A stretch of DNA of 30,569 nt from an uncultured Oscillospiraceae bacterium (GCA_910588135.1 CAJUOT010000032.1:1-30569); one strand, 5' to 3'; positions 1 through 7,963 are shown, numbered from the stretch's first letter. The notes: generated by a model not told the origin, from the letters alone. A program made the numbers and translations.

Positions 1-638
1 ATCTGGGACTGCTTCTGGCCCTCGGCCTGGAGGATGGACTCCCGGCGCTCCCGCTCGGCCCGCATCTGCTTCTCCATGGACTCCTGAATGTCCCGGGGCG
101 GCATGATGTTTTTCAGCTCCACGCGGTTGACCTTGATGCCCCAGGGGTCGGTGGCTTCGTCCAGGATGGCCCGCATCTGGGTGTTGATGTGGTCGCGGCT
201 GGTGAGGGACTGGTCCAGCTCCAGATCGCCGATGATGTTGCGCAGGGTGGTGGCGGTGAGGTTCTCAATGGCGCTCATGGGGTGCTCCACGCCGTAGGTG
301 TACAGCTTGGGGTCGGTGATCTGGAAATAGAGCACGGTGTCGATCTGCATGGTGACGTTGTCCTTGGTGATGACGGGCTGGGGATCGAAATCCACCACCT
401 GCTCCTTCAGGGACACGGTCTTGGCCACCCGCTCAATGAAGGGGACCTTCAGGTGCAGGCCCACGCCCCACACGGCGCGGAAAGCGCCCAGCCGCTCGAT
501 GACCACGGCCTTGGACTGCTGGACCACCTTGATGTTAGAGGCCAGGATGCCCAGCAGGATCACGATGATCAGCAGGACGATGACCGGCCCCACGATGTCG
601 CTGATGCTGATGGCGGCGGACAGGATAAATGCGTTCAT
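1..638 (-). CDS. SPFH/Band 7 (stomatin-like) membrane protein, C-terminus cut by window edge
   Basis: The reading frame runs off the left edge, so only about 212 N-terminal residues are visible. It opens with a hydrophobic segment (residues about 8-32) followed by a typical SPFH domain: QSKAVVIERLGAF, then VPFIERV, VDFDPQPVITKDNV, LYFQITDPKLYTYGV, and the end of the domain with VELKNIMPPRDIQESMEKQ and a charged helix. SPFH proteins oligomerise on membranes and organise microdomains; some are paired with NfeD proteases. The start is ATG at 638, preceded by a strong GAGGAGGT site. The gene lies 40 bases downstream of an NfeD gene on the same strand, the classic SPFH/NfeD pairing, so both are probably one transcript. 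The specific client is unknown. Confidence 0.9.
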   Translation of the reverse strand, partial: MNAFILSAAISISDIVGPVIVLLIIVILLGILASNIKVVQQSKAVVIERLGAFRAVWGVGLHLKVPFIERVAKTVSLKEQVVDFDPQPVITKDNVTMQIDTVLYFQITDPKLYTYGVEHPMSAIENLTATTLRNIIGDLELDQSLTSRDHINTQMRAILDEATDPWGIKVNRVELKNIMPPRDIQESMEKQMRAERERRESILQAEGQKQSQ

Positions 639-678
639 TTGTTTACCTCCTCATATATGTTGTGACAGCTGCCTTTGG

Positions 679-1161
679 TTACCAGTTTTTCGGCTCCCCG
701 GCGGGCACCGGGGCGGCGATGGGCTCCACGAACACCTTGACCCCCTCGATGCGCAGCACACGCACCAGGGTGCCGGCGGTGATGGGCCCGCCGTCCTCGC
801 TCCGGGCGGACCAGGTCATACCCCGGATGACGACGGCCCCCTTGCCGTGGATGTTGTCGATGTCCTCAGTGACCTGGGCCTGGGCCCCGATGACCCGGTC
901 GGCGTTGGTGTGCTCCACCTTGCTGTTCAGGTGCTTTTTCGCCAGGGGCCGCACGGCGGCCAGACACAGCAGGCTCACGGCCAGAAACAGGGTGATCTGC
1001 ACCCACAGCGGCCCGCCCAGCAGGGCGGCGGTGAGGGCGGCCAGCGCCCCGGCGGCAAACCAGATGGAGGTGAGCCCCACGGTGACGGCTTCGGCCCCGG
1101 CAAAGAGCAGCAGCAGCACCAGCCAGAGGATCTTCTGTACGGATTCTGCGTCGAATGGCAT
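679..1161 (-). CDS. NfeD-like membrane protein
   Basis: 160 residues. The N-terminal half carries two or three hydrophobic helices (residues about 10-75: KILWLVLLLLFAGAEAVTVG, then TSIWFAAGALAALTAALL and a third helix ending LCLAAVRP). The C-terminal half is a small OB-fold-like domain (IGAQAQVTEDI, GAVVIRGMTWSARSEDG, GTLVRVLRIEGVKVFVEP), the standard short NfeD architecture without the ClpP-like protease domain. NfeD proteins work with SPFH proteins in membrane-domain organisation, and the next gene is an SPFH protein. I chose ATG 1161 because AAAGGAG lies 8 bases upstream; a GTG at 1170 is also in frame but falls too close to that site. Confidence 0.9.
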   Translation of the reverse strand: MPFDAESVQKILWLVLLLLFAGAEAVTVGLTSIWFAAGALAALTAALLGGPLWVQITLFLAVSLLCLAAVRPLAKKHLNSKVEHTNADRVIGAQAQVTEDIDNIHGKGAVVIRGMTWSARSEDGGPITAGTLVRVLRIEGVKVFVEPIAAPVPAGEPKNW

Positions 1162-1190
1162 ACGCCACACTCCTTTCTCGCTTTCACTTC

Positions 1191-1199
1191 ATCATACCA
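1191..1199 (-). promoter_or_regulatory. Candidate extended -10 promoter for nfeD/SPFH operon
   Basis: On the minus strand TG-G-TATGAT forms an extended -10 element (TATGAT at 1196-1191), about 30 bases before the nfeD start. The -35 region (TTTTCC at 17-base spacing) is poor, as expected for an extended -10 promoter. Sequence match only. Confidence 0.4.
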
Positions 1200-1250
1200 C
1201 AAACAGGGGGCCGGGAAAAGAAATTTTTCGTGCTCTTGCGGAGATTATTG

Positions 1251-1279
1251 TTGCCAGCGCTTCCATTTTACATTATACT
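1251..1279 (+). promoter_or_regulatory. Sigma-A-type promoter upstream of the RNA methyltransferase gene
   Basis: TTGCCA (1251-1256) and TATACT (1274-1279) are separated by exactly 17 bases. A transcript starting near 1286 would have a leader of about 90 bases before the ATG at 1379. The 1162-1378 intergenic region is clearly AT-richer than its surroundings, as expected for a divergent promoter region. Confidence 0.55.
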
Positions 1280-1378
1280 TGGATTTGTAAAGCAGTTCCC
1301 CTCCCTGTGACATCATACTACACCTTCCACTAAATGTAAAGTCAAGGGATTTTAAAAAATTTTTTGCGGAGCATCCTT

Positions 1379-2518
1379 ATGGAGAAAACATTGCAGTTTG
1401 TCATACCCGCCCTGATGGGGGTGGAGTCCACGGTGGCCTGGGAGCTGAAAAGGCTGGGGCTGTCCGGGGTCAGAGCGGAGAACGGCCGGGTGCTGTGCCA
1501 GGGCTCCCTGGCCGATATCCCCCGGCTCAACCTGAACCTGCGCTGCGGGGCCCGGGTGCTGCTGTCCCTGGGGGCGTTTCCGGCCCGTTCCTTTGAGGAG
1601 CTGTTCCAGGGGGTGCTGTCCGTCCCCTGGGAGGATTACGTCCCCCGGGAGGGCCGCTTCCCGGTGAAGGGCTACAGCATCAGCTCCCAGCTCCATTCGG
1701 TGCCCGCCTGCCAGTCCATCGTGAAAAAGGCGCTGTGCAGAAGGCTGGGGCAGGCGTATGGCCTGGAAACCCTGCCGGAGACGGGAAGCTTGTATCAGGT
1801 GCAGTTTTCGATTTTAAAGGATGCAGTGACTGTAATGCTGGACACCTCCGGGGACAGCCTGTACAAGCGGGGCTACCGCGCCCAGAACATGGGCGCCCCC
1901 CTGAGGGAGACCCTGGCGGCGGCGCTGGTGTCCCTGTCCCGCTACCGGGGCCGGGACCCCTTCTGCGACCCCTTCTGCGGCTCGGGCACCATTCCCATTG
2001 AGGCGGCGCTGATTGCAAAAAACCGGGCCCCGGGCCTGAACCGGTCCTTCGCCGCCCAGCGGTGGAAGTGGCTGCCCTCCGGGCTGTGGATGGACGCCGC
2101 GGAGGAGGCGCAGGAAGGGGAGTTTCACGGCTCCTACGACATCTGGGGCGGGGACGTCGACCCGGCGGCCGTGGAGCTGTCCCGGCACAACGCCCGGCTG
2201 GCCGGGGTGGAGGACACGGTGCGGTTTGAGGCGGCGGACGCAGCCCGGTTCCGCCGGGACGCCCCCAGGGGCCGGGTGGTGACCAACCCGCCCTACGGGG
2301 AGCGGCTGCTGGAAAAACGGGAGGCGGAGGAGCTCTACCGCAGGTTTGGAAGGGCGGCCCGGGCGCTGCCCCCCGGCTGGGAGGTGGACGTGCTGTCCTC
2401 CCACACCGAGTTTGAGCGGGCCTTTGGCAGACCGGCGGACAAAAAGCGGAAGCTCTACAACGGCATGATCAAGTGCGATTTATTTATGTATGGAGGAAGC
2501 GCGAGGGCAGGCGCATAG
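1379..2518 (+). CDS. THUMP-domain class I SAM-dependent RNA methyltransferase (RlmL/YpsC family)
   Basis: 379 residues. The N-terminal part (about 1-155) matches the ferredoxin-like plus THUMP RNA-binding region of the RlmL N-terminal/YpsC family, which methylates the N2 of guanine in 23S rRNA (m2G2445 in E. coli). The C-terminal Rossmann methyltransferase shows DPFCGSGTIPIEAA (SAM-binding motif I, Asp near residue 197) and the catalytic TNPPYGERL motif (Asn near 303), followed by the family's usual ending RKLYNGMIKCDLF. ATG 1379 is preferred over an upstream TTG (1364) because GGAG at 1368-1371 is well spaced. The last residues (GGSARAGA) run past the normal family ending and are encoded by the start of the hairpin-rich element that follows. 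The target base in this organism is inferred, not shown. Confidence 0.9.
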   Translation: MEKTLQFVIPALMGVESTVAWELKRLGLSGVRAENGRVLCQGSLADIPRLNLNLRCGARVLLSLGAFPARSFEELFQGVLSVPWEDYVPREGRFPVKGYSISSQLHSVPACQSIVKKALCRRLGQAYGLETLPETGSLYQVQFSILKDAVTVMLDTSGDSLYKRGYRAQNMGAPLRETLAAALVSLSRYRGRDPFCDPFCGSGTIPIEAALIAKNRAPGLNRSFAAQRWKWLPSGLWMDAAEEAQEGEFHGSYDIWGGDVDPAAVELSRHNARLAGVEDTVRFEAADAARFRRDAPRGRVVTNPPYGERLLEKREAEELYRRFGRAARALPPGWEVDVLSSHTEFERAFGRPADKKRKLYNGMIKCDLFMYGGSARAGA

Positions 2519-2670
2519 GGGAGCTTGGACTGGAGGGAGGGCAAAAGCCCAGGGCCAATGAAATTGGACCGGGTTTTGTCCGAGTCGGAGGGAAAGCGAC
2601 CCGGCCATGGGCCCAGCCCGAGCGTGACAACGGGAAGCGCGAAGCCGTGGTGAGCAGCGCGGAATAATTC
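2490..2670. other. Hairpin-rich intergenic element (possible interspersed repeat or structured RNA)
   Basis: The gap between the methyltransferase and the lipid kinase is GC-rich and unusually structured. It holds consecutive short perfect hairpins: GGGC-AAAA-GCCC (2539-2550), CCAAT-GAA-ATTGG (2555-2567), CCGGGT pairing with ACCCGG (2569-2574 with 2599-2604) and CCCG with CGGG (2617-2620 with 2631-2634). A 64-codon frame (2473-2667) crosses it, but it starts inside the upstream gene and has no ribosome binding site, so I do not call it a gene. The block ends sharply where AT-rich sequence resumes at about 2665. I see no second copy in this window; a dispersed repeat family is only a guess. 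Confidence 0.3.
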
Positions 2671-2719
2671 GTTTTCACGATTTGATTGAATTGCCATAGA
2701 GAGAAAAGAGGCGGGCGTT

Positions 2720-3652
2720 TTGAAGCATATCTTCATCATCAACCCCTCGGCGGGAAAGAAGCGGAGCACAAAGGCGCTGGTGGAGCGCATCCAGGCGCTG
2801 GATCTCCCCTGCGAGATCGAGTTTACCGAGAAGGCGGGGGACGCCCGGCGCATCGCCCGGGCGGCGGCGGAATCCGGCCGGCCGGCGCGCCTCTACGCCT
2901 GCGGCGGGGACGGCACCCTCAACGAGGTGGTGAACGGCGCGGCGGGGTGCGGCAGCGCTGCGGTCACCAACGTGCCCACCGGCACGGGGAACGACTTTCT
3001 GAAGATTTTCGGCAAGGAGAACAAGGCCCGGTTTACCGACCTGGAGGCCCTGGCCTCCGGCCCCCAGGCCGCCATGGACCTCATCGACTGCAACGGACAT
3101 CTGGGCATCGACATCGTGTGTACCGGCCTGGACGCCCGCATCGCCGTGGACAAGGACCGGTACAACGGCTTCCCGCTGGTGTCCGGGATGGGGGCCTACG
3201 CCATCTCCGCCGTGGCAAATGTGCTGGTGAAGGGCATCGGGGTGCCCACGGTGGTGGAGTGCGGCGACCTGCGTTACGACGGGGAGACCGCCCTGGTGTG
3301 CGTGTGCAGCGGGCGGTATTATGGCGGCGGCTTTATGCCGGTGGGGGACAATATGCCCGACGACGGCCTGCTGGAGGCCCTGGTGGTGCGCAAGGTGAGC
3401 CGCCTCACCTTCTTCCGGCTGGTGAGCAGGTACGCCGCCGGAAAATACCGGGACTTCCCCGACCTCATCTGGTACCGGCAGGGCTTCCCCGTCACCATCC
3501 GGAGCAGGACCGGGGAGGAGCTGGTGGCGGTGGTGGACGGCGAGCCCCTGCGCGCCCCGGCCTTCACCATCGGCCTGTCGGAGAAAAAGGTGAATTTCTT
3601 CTACCCCGCGGGGCTGAGCTACGAGCCGGCCGGCAAAGGGGCGCCGCGCTGA
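2720..3652 (+). CDS. Diacylglycerol kinase family (YegS/BmrU/DgkB-like) lipid kinase
   Basis: 310 residues. It begins MKHIFIINPSAGKK, the family's first nucleotide-binding strand, and carries the hallmark GGDGTLNEVVNG motif at residues 62-73, followed by VPTGTGNDF (phosphate and Mg-site loop) and the beta-sandwich C-terminal domain ending near VVDGEPL. Such enzymes phosphorylate diacylglycerol or related lipids at the cytoplasmic membrane face. The start is TTG 2720, with an AGAGG-like site upstream; no better start precedes the NPSAG motif. The nitroreductase gene follows after 66 bases on the same strand. The exact lipid substrate cannot be read from the sequence. Confidence 0.9.
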   Translation: MKHIFIINPSAGKKRSTKALVERIQALDLPCEIEFTEKAGDARRIARAAAESGRPARLYACGGDGTLNEVVNGAAGCGSAAVTNVPTGTGNDFLKIFGKENKARFTDLEALASGPQAAMDLIDCNGHLGIDIVCTGLDARIAVDKDRYNGFPLVSGMGAYAISAVANVLVKGIGVPTVVECGDLRYDGETALVCVCSGRYYGGGFMPVGDNMPDDGLLEALVVRKVSRLTFFRLVSRYAAGKYRDFPDLIWYRQGFPVTIRSRTGEELVAVVDGEPLRAPAFTIGLSEKKVNFFYPAGLSYEPAGKGAPR

Positions 3653-3718
3653 AGCACAAGGGCAGGCGCAGAGGCGGCTGCCGGTCAAATTCAACGGATC
3701 AAGAAGGAGGAACAAGGT

Positions 3719-4246
3719 ATGAACGAGATCATTCAGGCGATGAAGGAACGCAGGAGCATCCGCAAGTTCAAGCCCGATATGCCCGGGAAAGAGGATCTGG
3801 AGCAGATCATAGAGGCGGGCCTCTATGCCGCCAGCGCCAGAGGGAGGCAGGCGGTCATCACCATCGCGGTGACGAACCGGGAGCTGAGAGACCGGATTTC
3901 CGCGGACAACTGCAAAATTGGCGGCTGGGCGGAGGGGTTTGACCCCTTCTATGGCGCCCCGGCCATTTTGATCGTCGCCGCGGAGAAGGACTGGGCCAAC
4001 CGGGTGTACGACGGGAGCCTGGTGATGGGGAACATGATGCTGGCAGCCCACGCGCTGGGGCTGGGGAGCATTTGGATTCACCGCGCCAAAGAGGAATTTG
4101 AGATGGACTGGTACAAAAAGCTCCTGACAGACCTGGGAATTGAGGGAGAATGGGAGGGCATCGGCCACTGCGCTGTGGGCTACGTGGACGGCGAGCCGCC
4201 GGAGGCCGCCAAGCGGAAGGACGGCCGGGTGTTCTGGGCGGAGTGA
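3719..4246 (+). CDS. Nitroreductase-family FMN oxidoreductase
   Basis: 175 residues. The N-terminus MKERRSIRKFKPDMPGKEDLEQIIEAG is the standard nitroreductase opening, whose RRS-RKF arginines bind the FMN phosphate. Later AASARGRQ, YGAPAILIVAAEKD and MLAAHALGLGSIWIHR match the dimer and FMN-binding segments. The short length fits the small single-domain NADH-dependent class. AAGAAGGAGG lies 8 bases before ATG 3719. Members reduce nitroaromatics, quinones or flavins; the natural substrate is unknown. It is probably co-transcribed with the lipid kinase upstream and ends at a bidirectional terminator. Confidence 0.9.
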   Translation: MNEIIQAMKERRSIRKFKPDMPGKEDLEQIIEAGLYAASARGRQAVITIAVTNRELRDRISADNCKIGGWAEGFDPFYGAPAILIVAAEKDWANRVYDGSLVMGNMMLAAHALGLGSIWIHRAKEEFEMDWYKKLLTDLGIEGEWEGIGHCAVGYVDGEPPEAAKRKDGRVFWAE

Positions 4247-4312
4247 ACCCGGCCGGGACGCCAAGGCACGGCGGGCCGGGTATGCCGCGGCAAACGAGAC
4301 CGGGCGTGAAAC

Positions 4313-4347
4313 GGGCGGGTCGGACCAAAACCTGGTCCGACCCGCCC
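4313..4347. terminator. Bidirectional terminator hairpin between convergent genes
   Basis: A perfect 15-base-pair stem (4313-4327 with 4333-4347) and 5-base loop AAACC lie between the convergent nitroreductase and tsaB genes. Short T-containing tracts flank it on both strands (TCTTT on plus; GTTT on minus), so termination is plausible but not textbook. Confidence 0.65.
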
Positions 4348-4381
4348 TCTTTGCAGGACAGGCGGCCTGCGCCGCTCTGGC

Positions 4382-5089
4382 CTATTCCGCCTGTTCCAGT
4401 TTTTCCAGCCGCTCCCGCTCCGCCTGGCTGAGCCGGTGGTAGCTGGGGGCCATGGCGGCGGCGGACACCAGCTCCCCCGCCCGGGCCATGCGCAGGGCGC
4501 ACCGGGCCACCCCCCAGGCAGTCTGGTAGCGCAGGTGGGGCGGCATCAGGGCGCAGGGCAGCCCCCGCTCCTCCAGCGCCGCCTGGACCAGACGGGCTCC
4601 ATCCCCCACCAGGACCTGGGGTTTCCCGGAGGCGCGCGCCTCGTCCGCCAGCTCGTCCAGCCCCATGGCCCGGTCGGGGGTGAGGCGGGTCAGTTCTCCG
4701 TTTTCCGCCCGGAACCGGGCGCAGTACACCTGATTCCGGCGCGCGTCCATGGCGGCGCAGATCTCGCCCTCCATGTGGGCGCACTGCCAGGCCATGGACT
4801 CCAGGGTGGAGCAGGGGGCGCAGGGCTTGTCCCCCGGCCACGCCAGCCCCTTGGCCGCCGCCACGCCGATGCGCACCCCGGTGAAGGACCCGGGCCCCGC
4901 CGCCACCGCCACCACGTCCATCCCGTCCAGGGTGAGGCCGGCGTTTTTCAGCAGGTCCGCCGCCATGGGCATCAGGGTGGCGGAGTGGGTCAGCCCGCTG
5001 TTCTGGAAGGACTGGGCCAGCAGCGTATCATCCTCGGTGACTGCCACCGACGCGGTGACCGCCGAGCTCTCCAGCGCGATAATCTTCAC
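4382..5089 (-). CDS. tsaB: tRNA N6-threonylcarbamoyladenosine biosynthesis protein TsaB
   Basis: 235 residues of the ASKHA-fold TsaB family. It shows KIIALESSAVTASVAV at the N-terminus, a THS segment (GLTHSATLMPMAADLL), the diagnostic AAGPGSFTGVRIGVAAAKGLA stretch (residues about 66-85) and MDARRNQVYCARF. TsaB is a non-catalytic partner of TsaD and TsaE in forming t6A37 on ANN-decoding tRNAs. The start is GTG 5089, which overlaps the tsaE stop in GTGA, so the two genes are translationally coupled. The long frame extending upstream to 5572 in this phase is only the shadow of tsaE. TsaD is not in the window. Confidence 0.93.
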   Translation of the reverse strand: MKIIALESSAVTASVAVTEDDTLLAQSFQNSGLTHSATLMPMAADLLKNAGLTLDGMDVVAVAAGPGSFTGVRIGVAAAKGLAWPGDKPCAPCSTLESMAWQCAHMEGEICAAMDARRNQVYCARFRAENGELTRLTPDRAMGLDELADEARASGKPQVLVGDGARLVQAALEERGLPCALMPPHLRYQTAWGVARCALRMARAGELVSAAAMAPSYHRLSQAERERLEKLEQAE

Positions 5090-5511
5090 AGATCCACCCC
5101 CTCGATGGTGATGACCCGGTCGTTGTCCCCGGTTCCCCGGCGGATGGACACCCGGACCGCGTCGGGCTCGATGGCCTCGGCCACGTTTTCGCTCCACTCC
5201 ACGGCGCAGATTCCCCCCCGGGCCAGATAGTCCTCCCAGCCGATGTGGAACAGCTCGTCTGCGCCGCCCAGCCGGTACATATCGAAGTGGAACAGGGGCA
5301 GGCGTCCCCCCTCGTATTCGTTGACGATGGTGAAGGTGGGGCTGGTCACCCGCTCCTCCACCCCCAGCGAGCGGGCCATGCCGGACACAAAGGCGGTTTT
5401 GCCCGCCCCCAGGTCCCCGGTGAAGGCCACCACCCGGCCCCGGTCCAGCGCGTCCGCCAGCCGCCCGCCCACGGATTCGGTCTCCTCCCGGCTGTGGGTG
5501 ACAAATTCCAT
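5086..5511 (-). CDS. tsaE: tRNA t6A biosynthesis ATPase TsaE
   Basis: 141 residues, the usual size. It has the Walker A loop FTGDLGAGKTAFVSGMA (residues about 30-45), then VTSPTFTIVNEYEG and LFHFDMYRLGGADELFHIGWEDY, which are family signatures, and ICAVEWSENVAEAI near the C-terminus. TsaE hydrolyses ATP to drive the TsaBD complex that makes t6A37 in tRNA. I chose ATG 5511 (GGGGAAG about 8 bases upstream). The frame is open to 5646, but the extra 45 codons would cover the promoter region and have no family match. It lies directly upstream of tsaB with a 4-base overlap. Confidence 0.93.
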   Translation of the reverse strand: MEFVTHSREETESVGGRLADALDRGRVVAFTGDLGAGKTAFVSGMARSLGVEERVTSPTFTIVNEYEGGRLPLFHFDMYRLGGADELFHIGWEDYLARGGICAVEWSENVAEAIEPDAVRVSIRRGTGDNDRVITIEGVDL

Positions 5512-5555
5512 TTTGGTCACTTCCCCAAAATAAAGTAAAGATTTCAAAAACTCTT

Positions 5556-5602
5556 GCAAATGAGTATAGCATATTCGGGCCGATCGTGCTATACTATTTT
5601 GC
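5556..5602. promoter_or_regulatory. Divergent promoter with imperfect inverted repeat
   Basis: The tsaE/rodA intergenic region contains two 16-base arms, 5556-5571 and 5587-5602, that are inverted copies at 14 of 16 positions around a 15-base spacer. Each arm carries TATACT as a -10-like hexamer on its own strand (5590-5595 on plus; 5568-5563 on minus). Good -35 boxes are not evident. It looks like overlapping divergent promoters or a symmetric operator serving tsaEB and rodA. Confidence 0.45.
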
Positions 5603-5627
5603 AGTTTTTTAGAAGGGGGGCCCCGCC

Positions 5628-6815
5628 TTGCAGCCGACCCGCACACTCAAGGAATTCTTTAAAAAGGGCGATGTGCTCCTGCTGGCCCTGTGCATCGTCG
5701 CCAGCCTCATGGGGCTGGTGCTCATCTACAGCGCCACCCGCTACAACGTCAATCTCCAGACCTCGTTTGAAAAGCAGGCCGTATTCCTGTGCATGGGCGT
5801 CGTGGCCTATGTGTGGGTCACCTTCATCGACATTGAGTACCTGATGGAGAAGTGGTGGTGGGTGTTCCTGCTGCTGGGGCTGTTCGTCATTGCCCTGATC
5901 CGCGTCTGGGGCCGGGACGACGGCACCGGCAACAAGAGCTGGGTGTTCCTCCCTGGAATGCCCTTCGGCTTCCAGCCCGGGGAGATCGCCAAGCTGTCCT
6001 TCATTGTGGTGCTGGCCTGGATGATCAACAGGGAACGGCCCCGGGGGCTGGGAAGATTTCCGGCCCTGTTGAAATATGTGGTGCTCACCGGGGTGTTTTC
6101 CGGGTCGCTGGCGGTGCTGTCCGGCGACTGGGGCATGGTCATCGTCTATCTGTTTATCTTTACCATCATGGCCTGGGTGGCCGGGGTGAGCAAGTGGTGG
6201 TTCATCGGGGTGGGCGCGCCCATGATAGGGGGCGTGGCCTTCCTGTGGCATTTCATCCTGCCCCGCACCGACTATTGGACGGACTACCGCATCATGCGTT
6301 TCCGGGTGGTGGTGGAGCACCTCAAGGGGAACAACCTGGAGCCCCGGAAGGCGGGCTGGCAGCAGAGCCAGTCCCTGGCGGCCATCGGCTCAGGCCGCCT
6401 CACCGGGATGGGGTGGCTCAAGGGCGTCAAAACCCAGTCCCGCAAGGAAGGGGTGCTGCCCGCCCGGCACACCGACAACATCTTCGCCGTGTGCGGGGAG
6501 GAGTTCGGGCTCATCGGCTGCTGCGTGGTGCTGCTGGTGCTGCTGGCCATCATCCTGCGCTGCGTATGGGTGTCCCGGCGGGCCAAGAGCCATATGTCCG
6601 CCTATATCGCCATGGGCATCGCCGGGATGCTCATGATCCAGACCATCATCAACGTGGCCATGACGCTGTATATCGGCCCCGTCATCGGCCTGACCCTGCC
6701 CTTTATCAGCTACGGCGGCTCGTCCACCCTGACGCTGTACATCGCCATGGGGCTGGTGTCGGGCATCAAGATGCGGCCCCTGCCCAGCTGGCTCAAGGAC
6801 AGGAGCCAGCTGTAG
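5628..6815 (+). CDS. rodA: SEDS-family peptidoglycan glycosyltransferase (RodA/FtsW type)
   Basis: 395 residues with about ten hydrophobic helices. Conserved SEDS motifs are visible: FGFQPGEIAKL, SGDWGMVIVY, QSQSLAAIGSGRLTGMG, LPARHTDNIFAVCGEEFGLIG and the C-terminal GLTLPFISYGGSSTLTLYIAMG. SEDS proteins polymerise lipid II glycan strands together with a class B PBP. The RodA name is favoured over FtsW by the GVKTQS segment, which resembles RodA's GTQTQ, but an FtsW/SpoVE role is possible. The start is TTG 5628, with AGAAGGGGGG 7 bases upstream. It is transcribed divergently from tsaE and ends at a strong hairpin. Confidence 0.85.
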   Translation: MQPTRTLKEFFKKGDVLLLALCIVASLMGLVLIYSATRYNVNLQTSFEKQAVFLCMGVVAYVWVTFIDIEYLMEKWWWVFLLLGLFVIALIRVWGRDDGTGNKSWVFLPGMPFGFQPGEIAKLSFIVVLAWMINRERPRGLGRFPALLKYVVLTGVFSGSLAVLSGDWGMVIVYLFIFTIMAWVAGVSKWWFIGVGAPMIGGVAFLWHFILPRTDYWTDYRIMRFRVVVEHLKGNNLEPRKAGWQQSQSLAAIGSGRLTGMGWLKGVKTQSRKEGVLPARHTDNIFAVCGEEFGLIGCCVVLLVLLAIILRCVWVSRRAKSHMSAYIAMGIAGMLMIQTIINVAMTLYIGPVIGLTLPFISYGGSSTLTLYIAMGLVSGIKMRPLPSWLKDRSQL

Positions 6816-6821
6816 ACCCTT

Positions 6822-6856
6822 GCGCCCTCCCGGTTTTCCGAGAACCGGGAGGGCGC
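6822..6856 (+). terminator. Rho-independent-like terminator after rodA
   Basis: A 14-base-pair perfect stem (6822-6835 with 6843-6856), 7-base loop, followed by TGCTTTACT. It lies 6 bases after the rodA stop. The T tract is short. Confidence 0.65.
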
Positions 6857-6936
6857 TGCTTTACTCCGCCCTGCCCGCATATTTTTGGGACGATTGCGAA
6901 AGCTATCCATACACTTTGACAAAGGAGGCTTTCCCT

Positions 6937-7896
6937 TTGAAACTTCGCATCGCAATCCTCTGCCTGTGCATGGCGGGGGCTCTGGCCGGCCCCGCACTGG
7001 CGCTGACCTCCTCCACCGCCGACGTGGAGAACGCCGCCCCCATCGCCGAGGACCTGGAACTGTCCACCTACAAGGGGGTGGCCATTTTCAGCCGCTTCGC
7101 CGCCGTGGACCCGGAGGGCGACCTGGTCACCTTCCAGGTGGTGGACAGTCCGGCCAGGGGCCAGGTGGCCATGGACGAGACCGACCCCGCCGCCTTCACC
7201 TATACCCCCTATGAGGGCAAGAAGGGGAAGGACAGCTTCACCTATGTGGCGGTGGACAGCCATGGCAACACCTCCAAGCCCGCCACGGTAAAGGTCGTCA
7301 TCCAGAAGCAGACCGCCGTTATGGGCTATTCCGACATGGAGGGCGACCCCGCCCACTACGCGGCCCTGCGCCTTGCGGAGACGGGGGTGTACACCGGGCG
7401 GAAGGTGGGGGAGCTGTACTGCTTTGACCCCCAGGACGCCTTCACCCGGGAGGAATTCCTGGCCCTGGCCATGACCGCCGCGGACCGGGCGCCCCTGGAG
7501 GACGTGACCCTCACCGGCTTCTATGACGACAGGGACATCTCCGCCTGGGCCAAGGGGTATGTGTCCGCCGCCCTGGTGGTGGGCACCGTCCGGGGCAGCC
7601 ATAACAGCGCGGGCCAGACGGTGTTCTCCCCGGCCAGCCCCGTCACCCGGGGGGAGGCCGCGGTCATCCTCGACCGCCTGCTGGCCACCGGGGACGTGTC
7701 CGGGACCACCTCCGCCTTCTCCCCCGACACCGTTCCCGTCTGGGCCTACCAGTCGGCGGTGAACATGGAGGCGGTGTCGGTGCTCAGCGGCGGCAGCGAC
7801 CTGTCCCAGCCCCTCACCCGGGGGGAGGCGGCCCAGATGCTGGCCGCCATGCTGGACGTGCTGGACGCCAGGACCGCCGGCGGGTGGTTCTGGTAA
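6937..7896 (+). CDS. Secreted Ig-like domain protein with three S-layer homology (SLH) repeats
   Basis: 319 residues. An N-terminal signal peptide (MKLRIAILCLCMAGALAGPALA) is followed by a cadherin/Big-type beta domain (about 33-123: DPEGDLVTFQVVDSPARGQV, FTYTPYEGKKGKDSFTYVAV). Three SLH repeats fill the rest (GYSDMEGDPAHYAALRLAE with FTREEFLAL; FYDDRDISAWAKGYV with VTRGEAAVILDRLL; VPVWAYQSAVNM with LTRGEAAQMLAAML). SLH domains bind pyruvylated secondary wall polymers. The start is TTG 6937, with AAAGGAGG 8 bases upstream; the longer frame would cover the rodA terminator. It stands alone between two terminators. What the Ig-like domain binds is unknown. Confidence 0.85.
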   Translation: MKLRIAILCLCMAGALAGPALALTSSTADVENAAPIAEDLELSTYKGVAIFSRFAAVDPEGDLVTFQVVDSPARGQVAMDETDPAAFTYTPYEGKKGKDSFTYVAVDSHGNTSKPATVKVVIQKQTAVMGYSDMEGDPAHYAALRLAETGVYTGRKVGELYCFDPQDAFTREEFLALAMTAADRAPLEDVTLTGFYDDRDISAWAKGYVSAALVVGTVRGSHNSAGQTVFSPASPVTRGEAAVILDRLLATGDVSGTTSAFSPDTVPVWAYQSAVNMEAVSVLSGGSDLSQPLTRGEAAQMLAAMLDVLDARTAGGWFW

Positions 7897-7923
7897 CCCT
7901 TTCCACGCGGCCGGGTCCCAAAA

Positions 7924-7955
7924 GGGCGGCGCGCCAGAGGCGCGCCGCCCTTTTT
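7924..7955. terminator. Strong terminator between convergent genes
   Basis: A 12-base-pair perfect GC stem (7924-7935 with 7939-7950), AGA loop and TTTTT tail on the plus strand, with AAA on the opposite flank. It serves the SLH gene and probably also the convergent radical SAM gene. Confidence 0.85.
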
Positions 7956-7963
7956 CCGCGTTT

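Noticed and set aside
2473..2667. 64-residue protein gene
   Set aside because: It starts inside the methyltransferase gene, has no ribosome binding site and its sequence is explained by a hairpin-rich block.
4306..4312. Possible second parS half-site (GTGAAAC)
   Set aside because: Only one half of the palindrome is present; the left half does not match.
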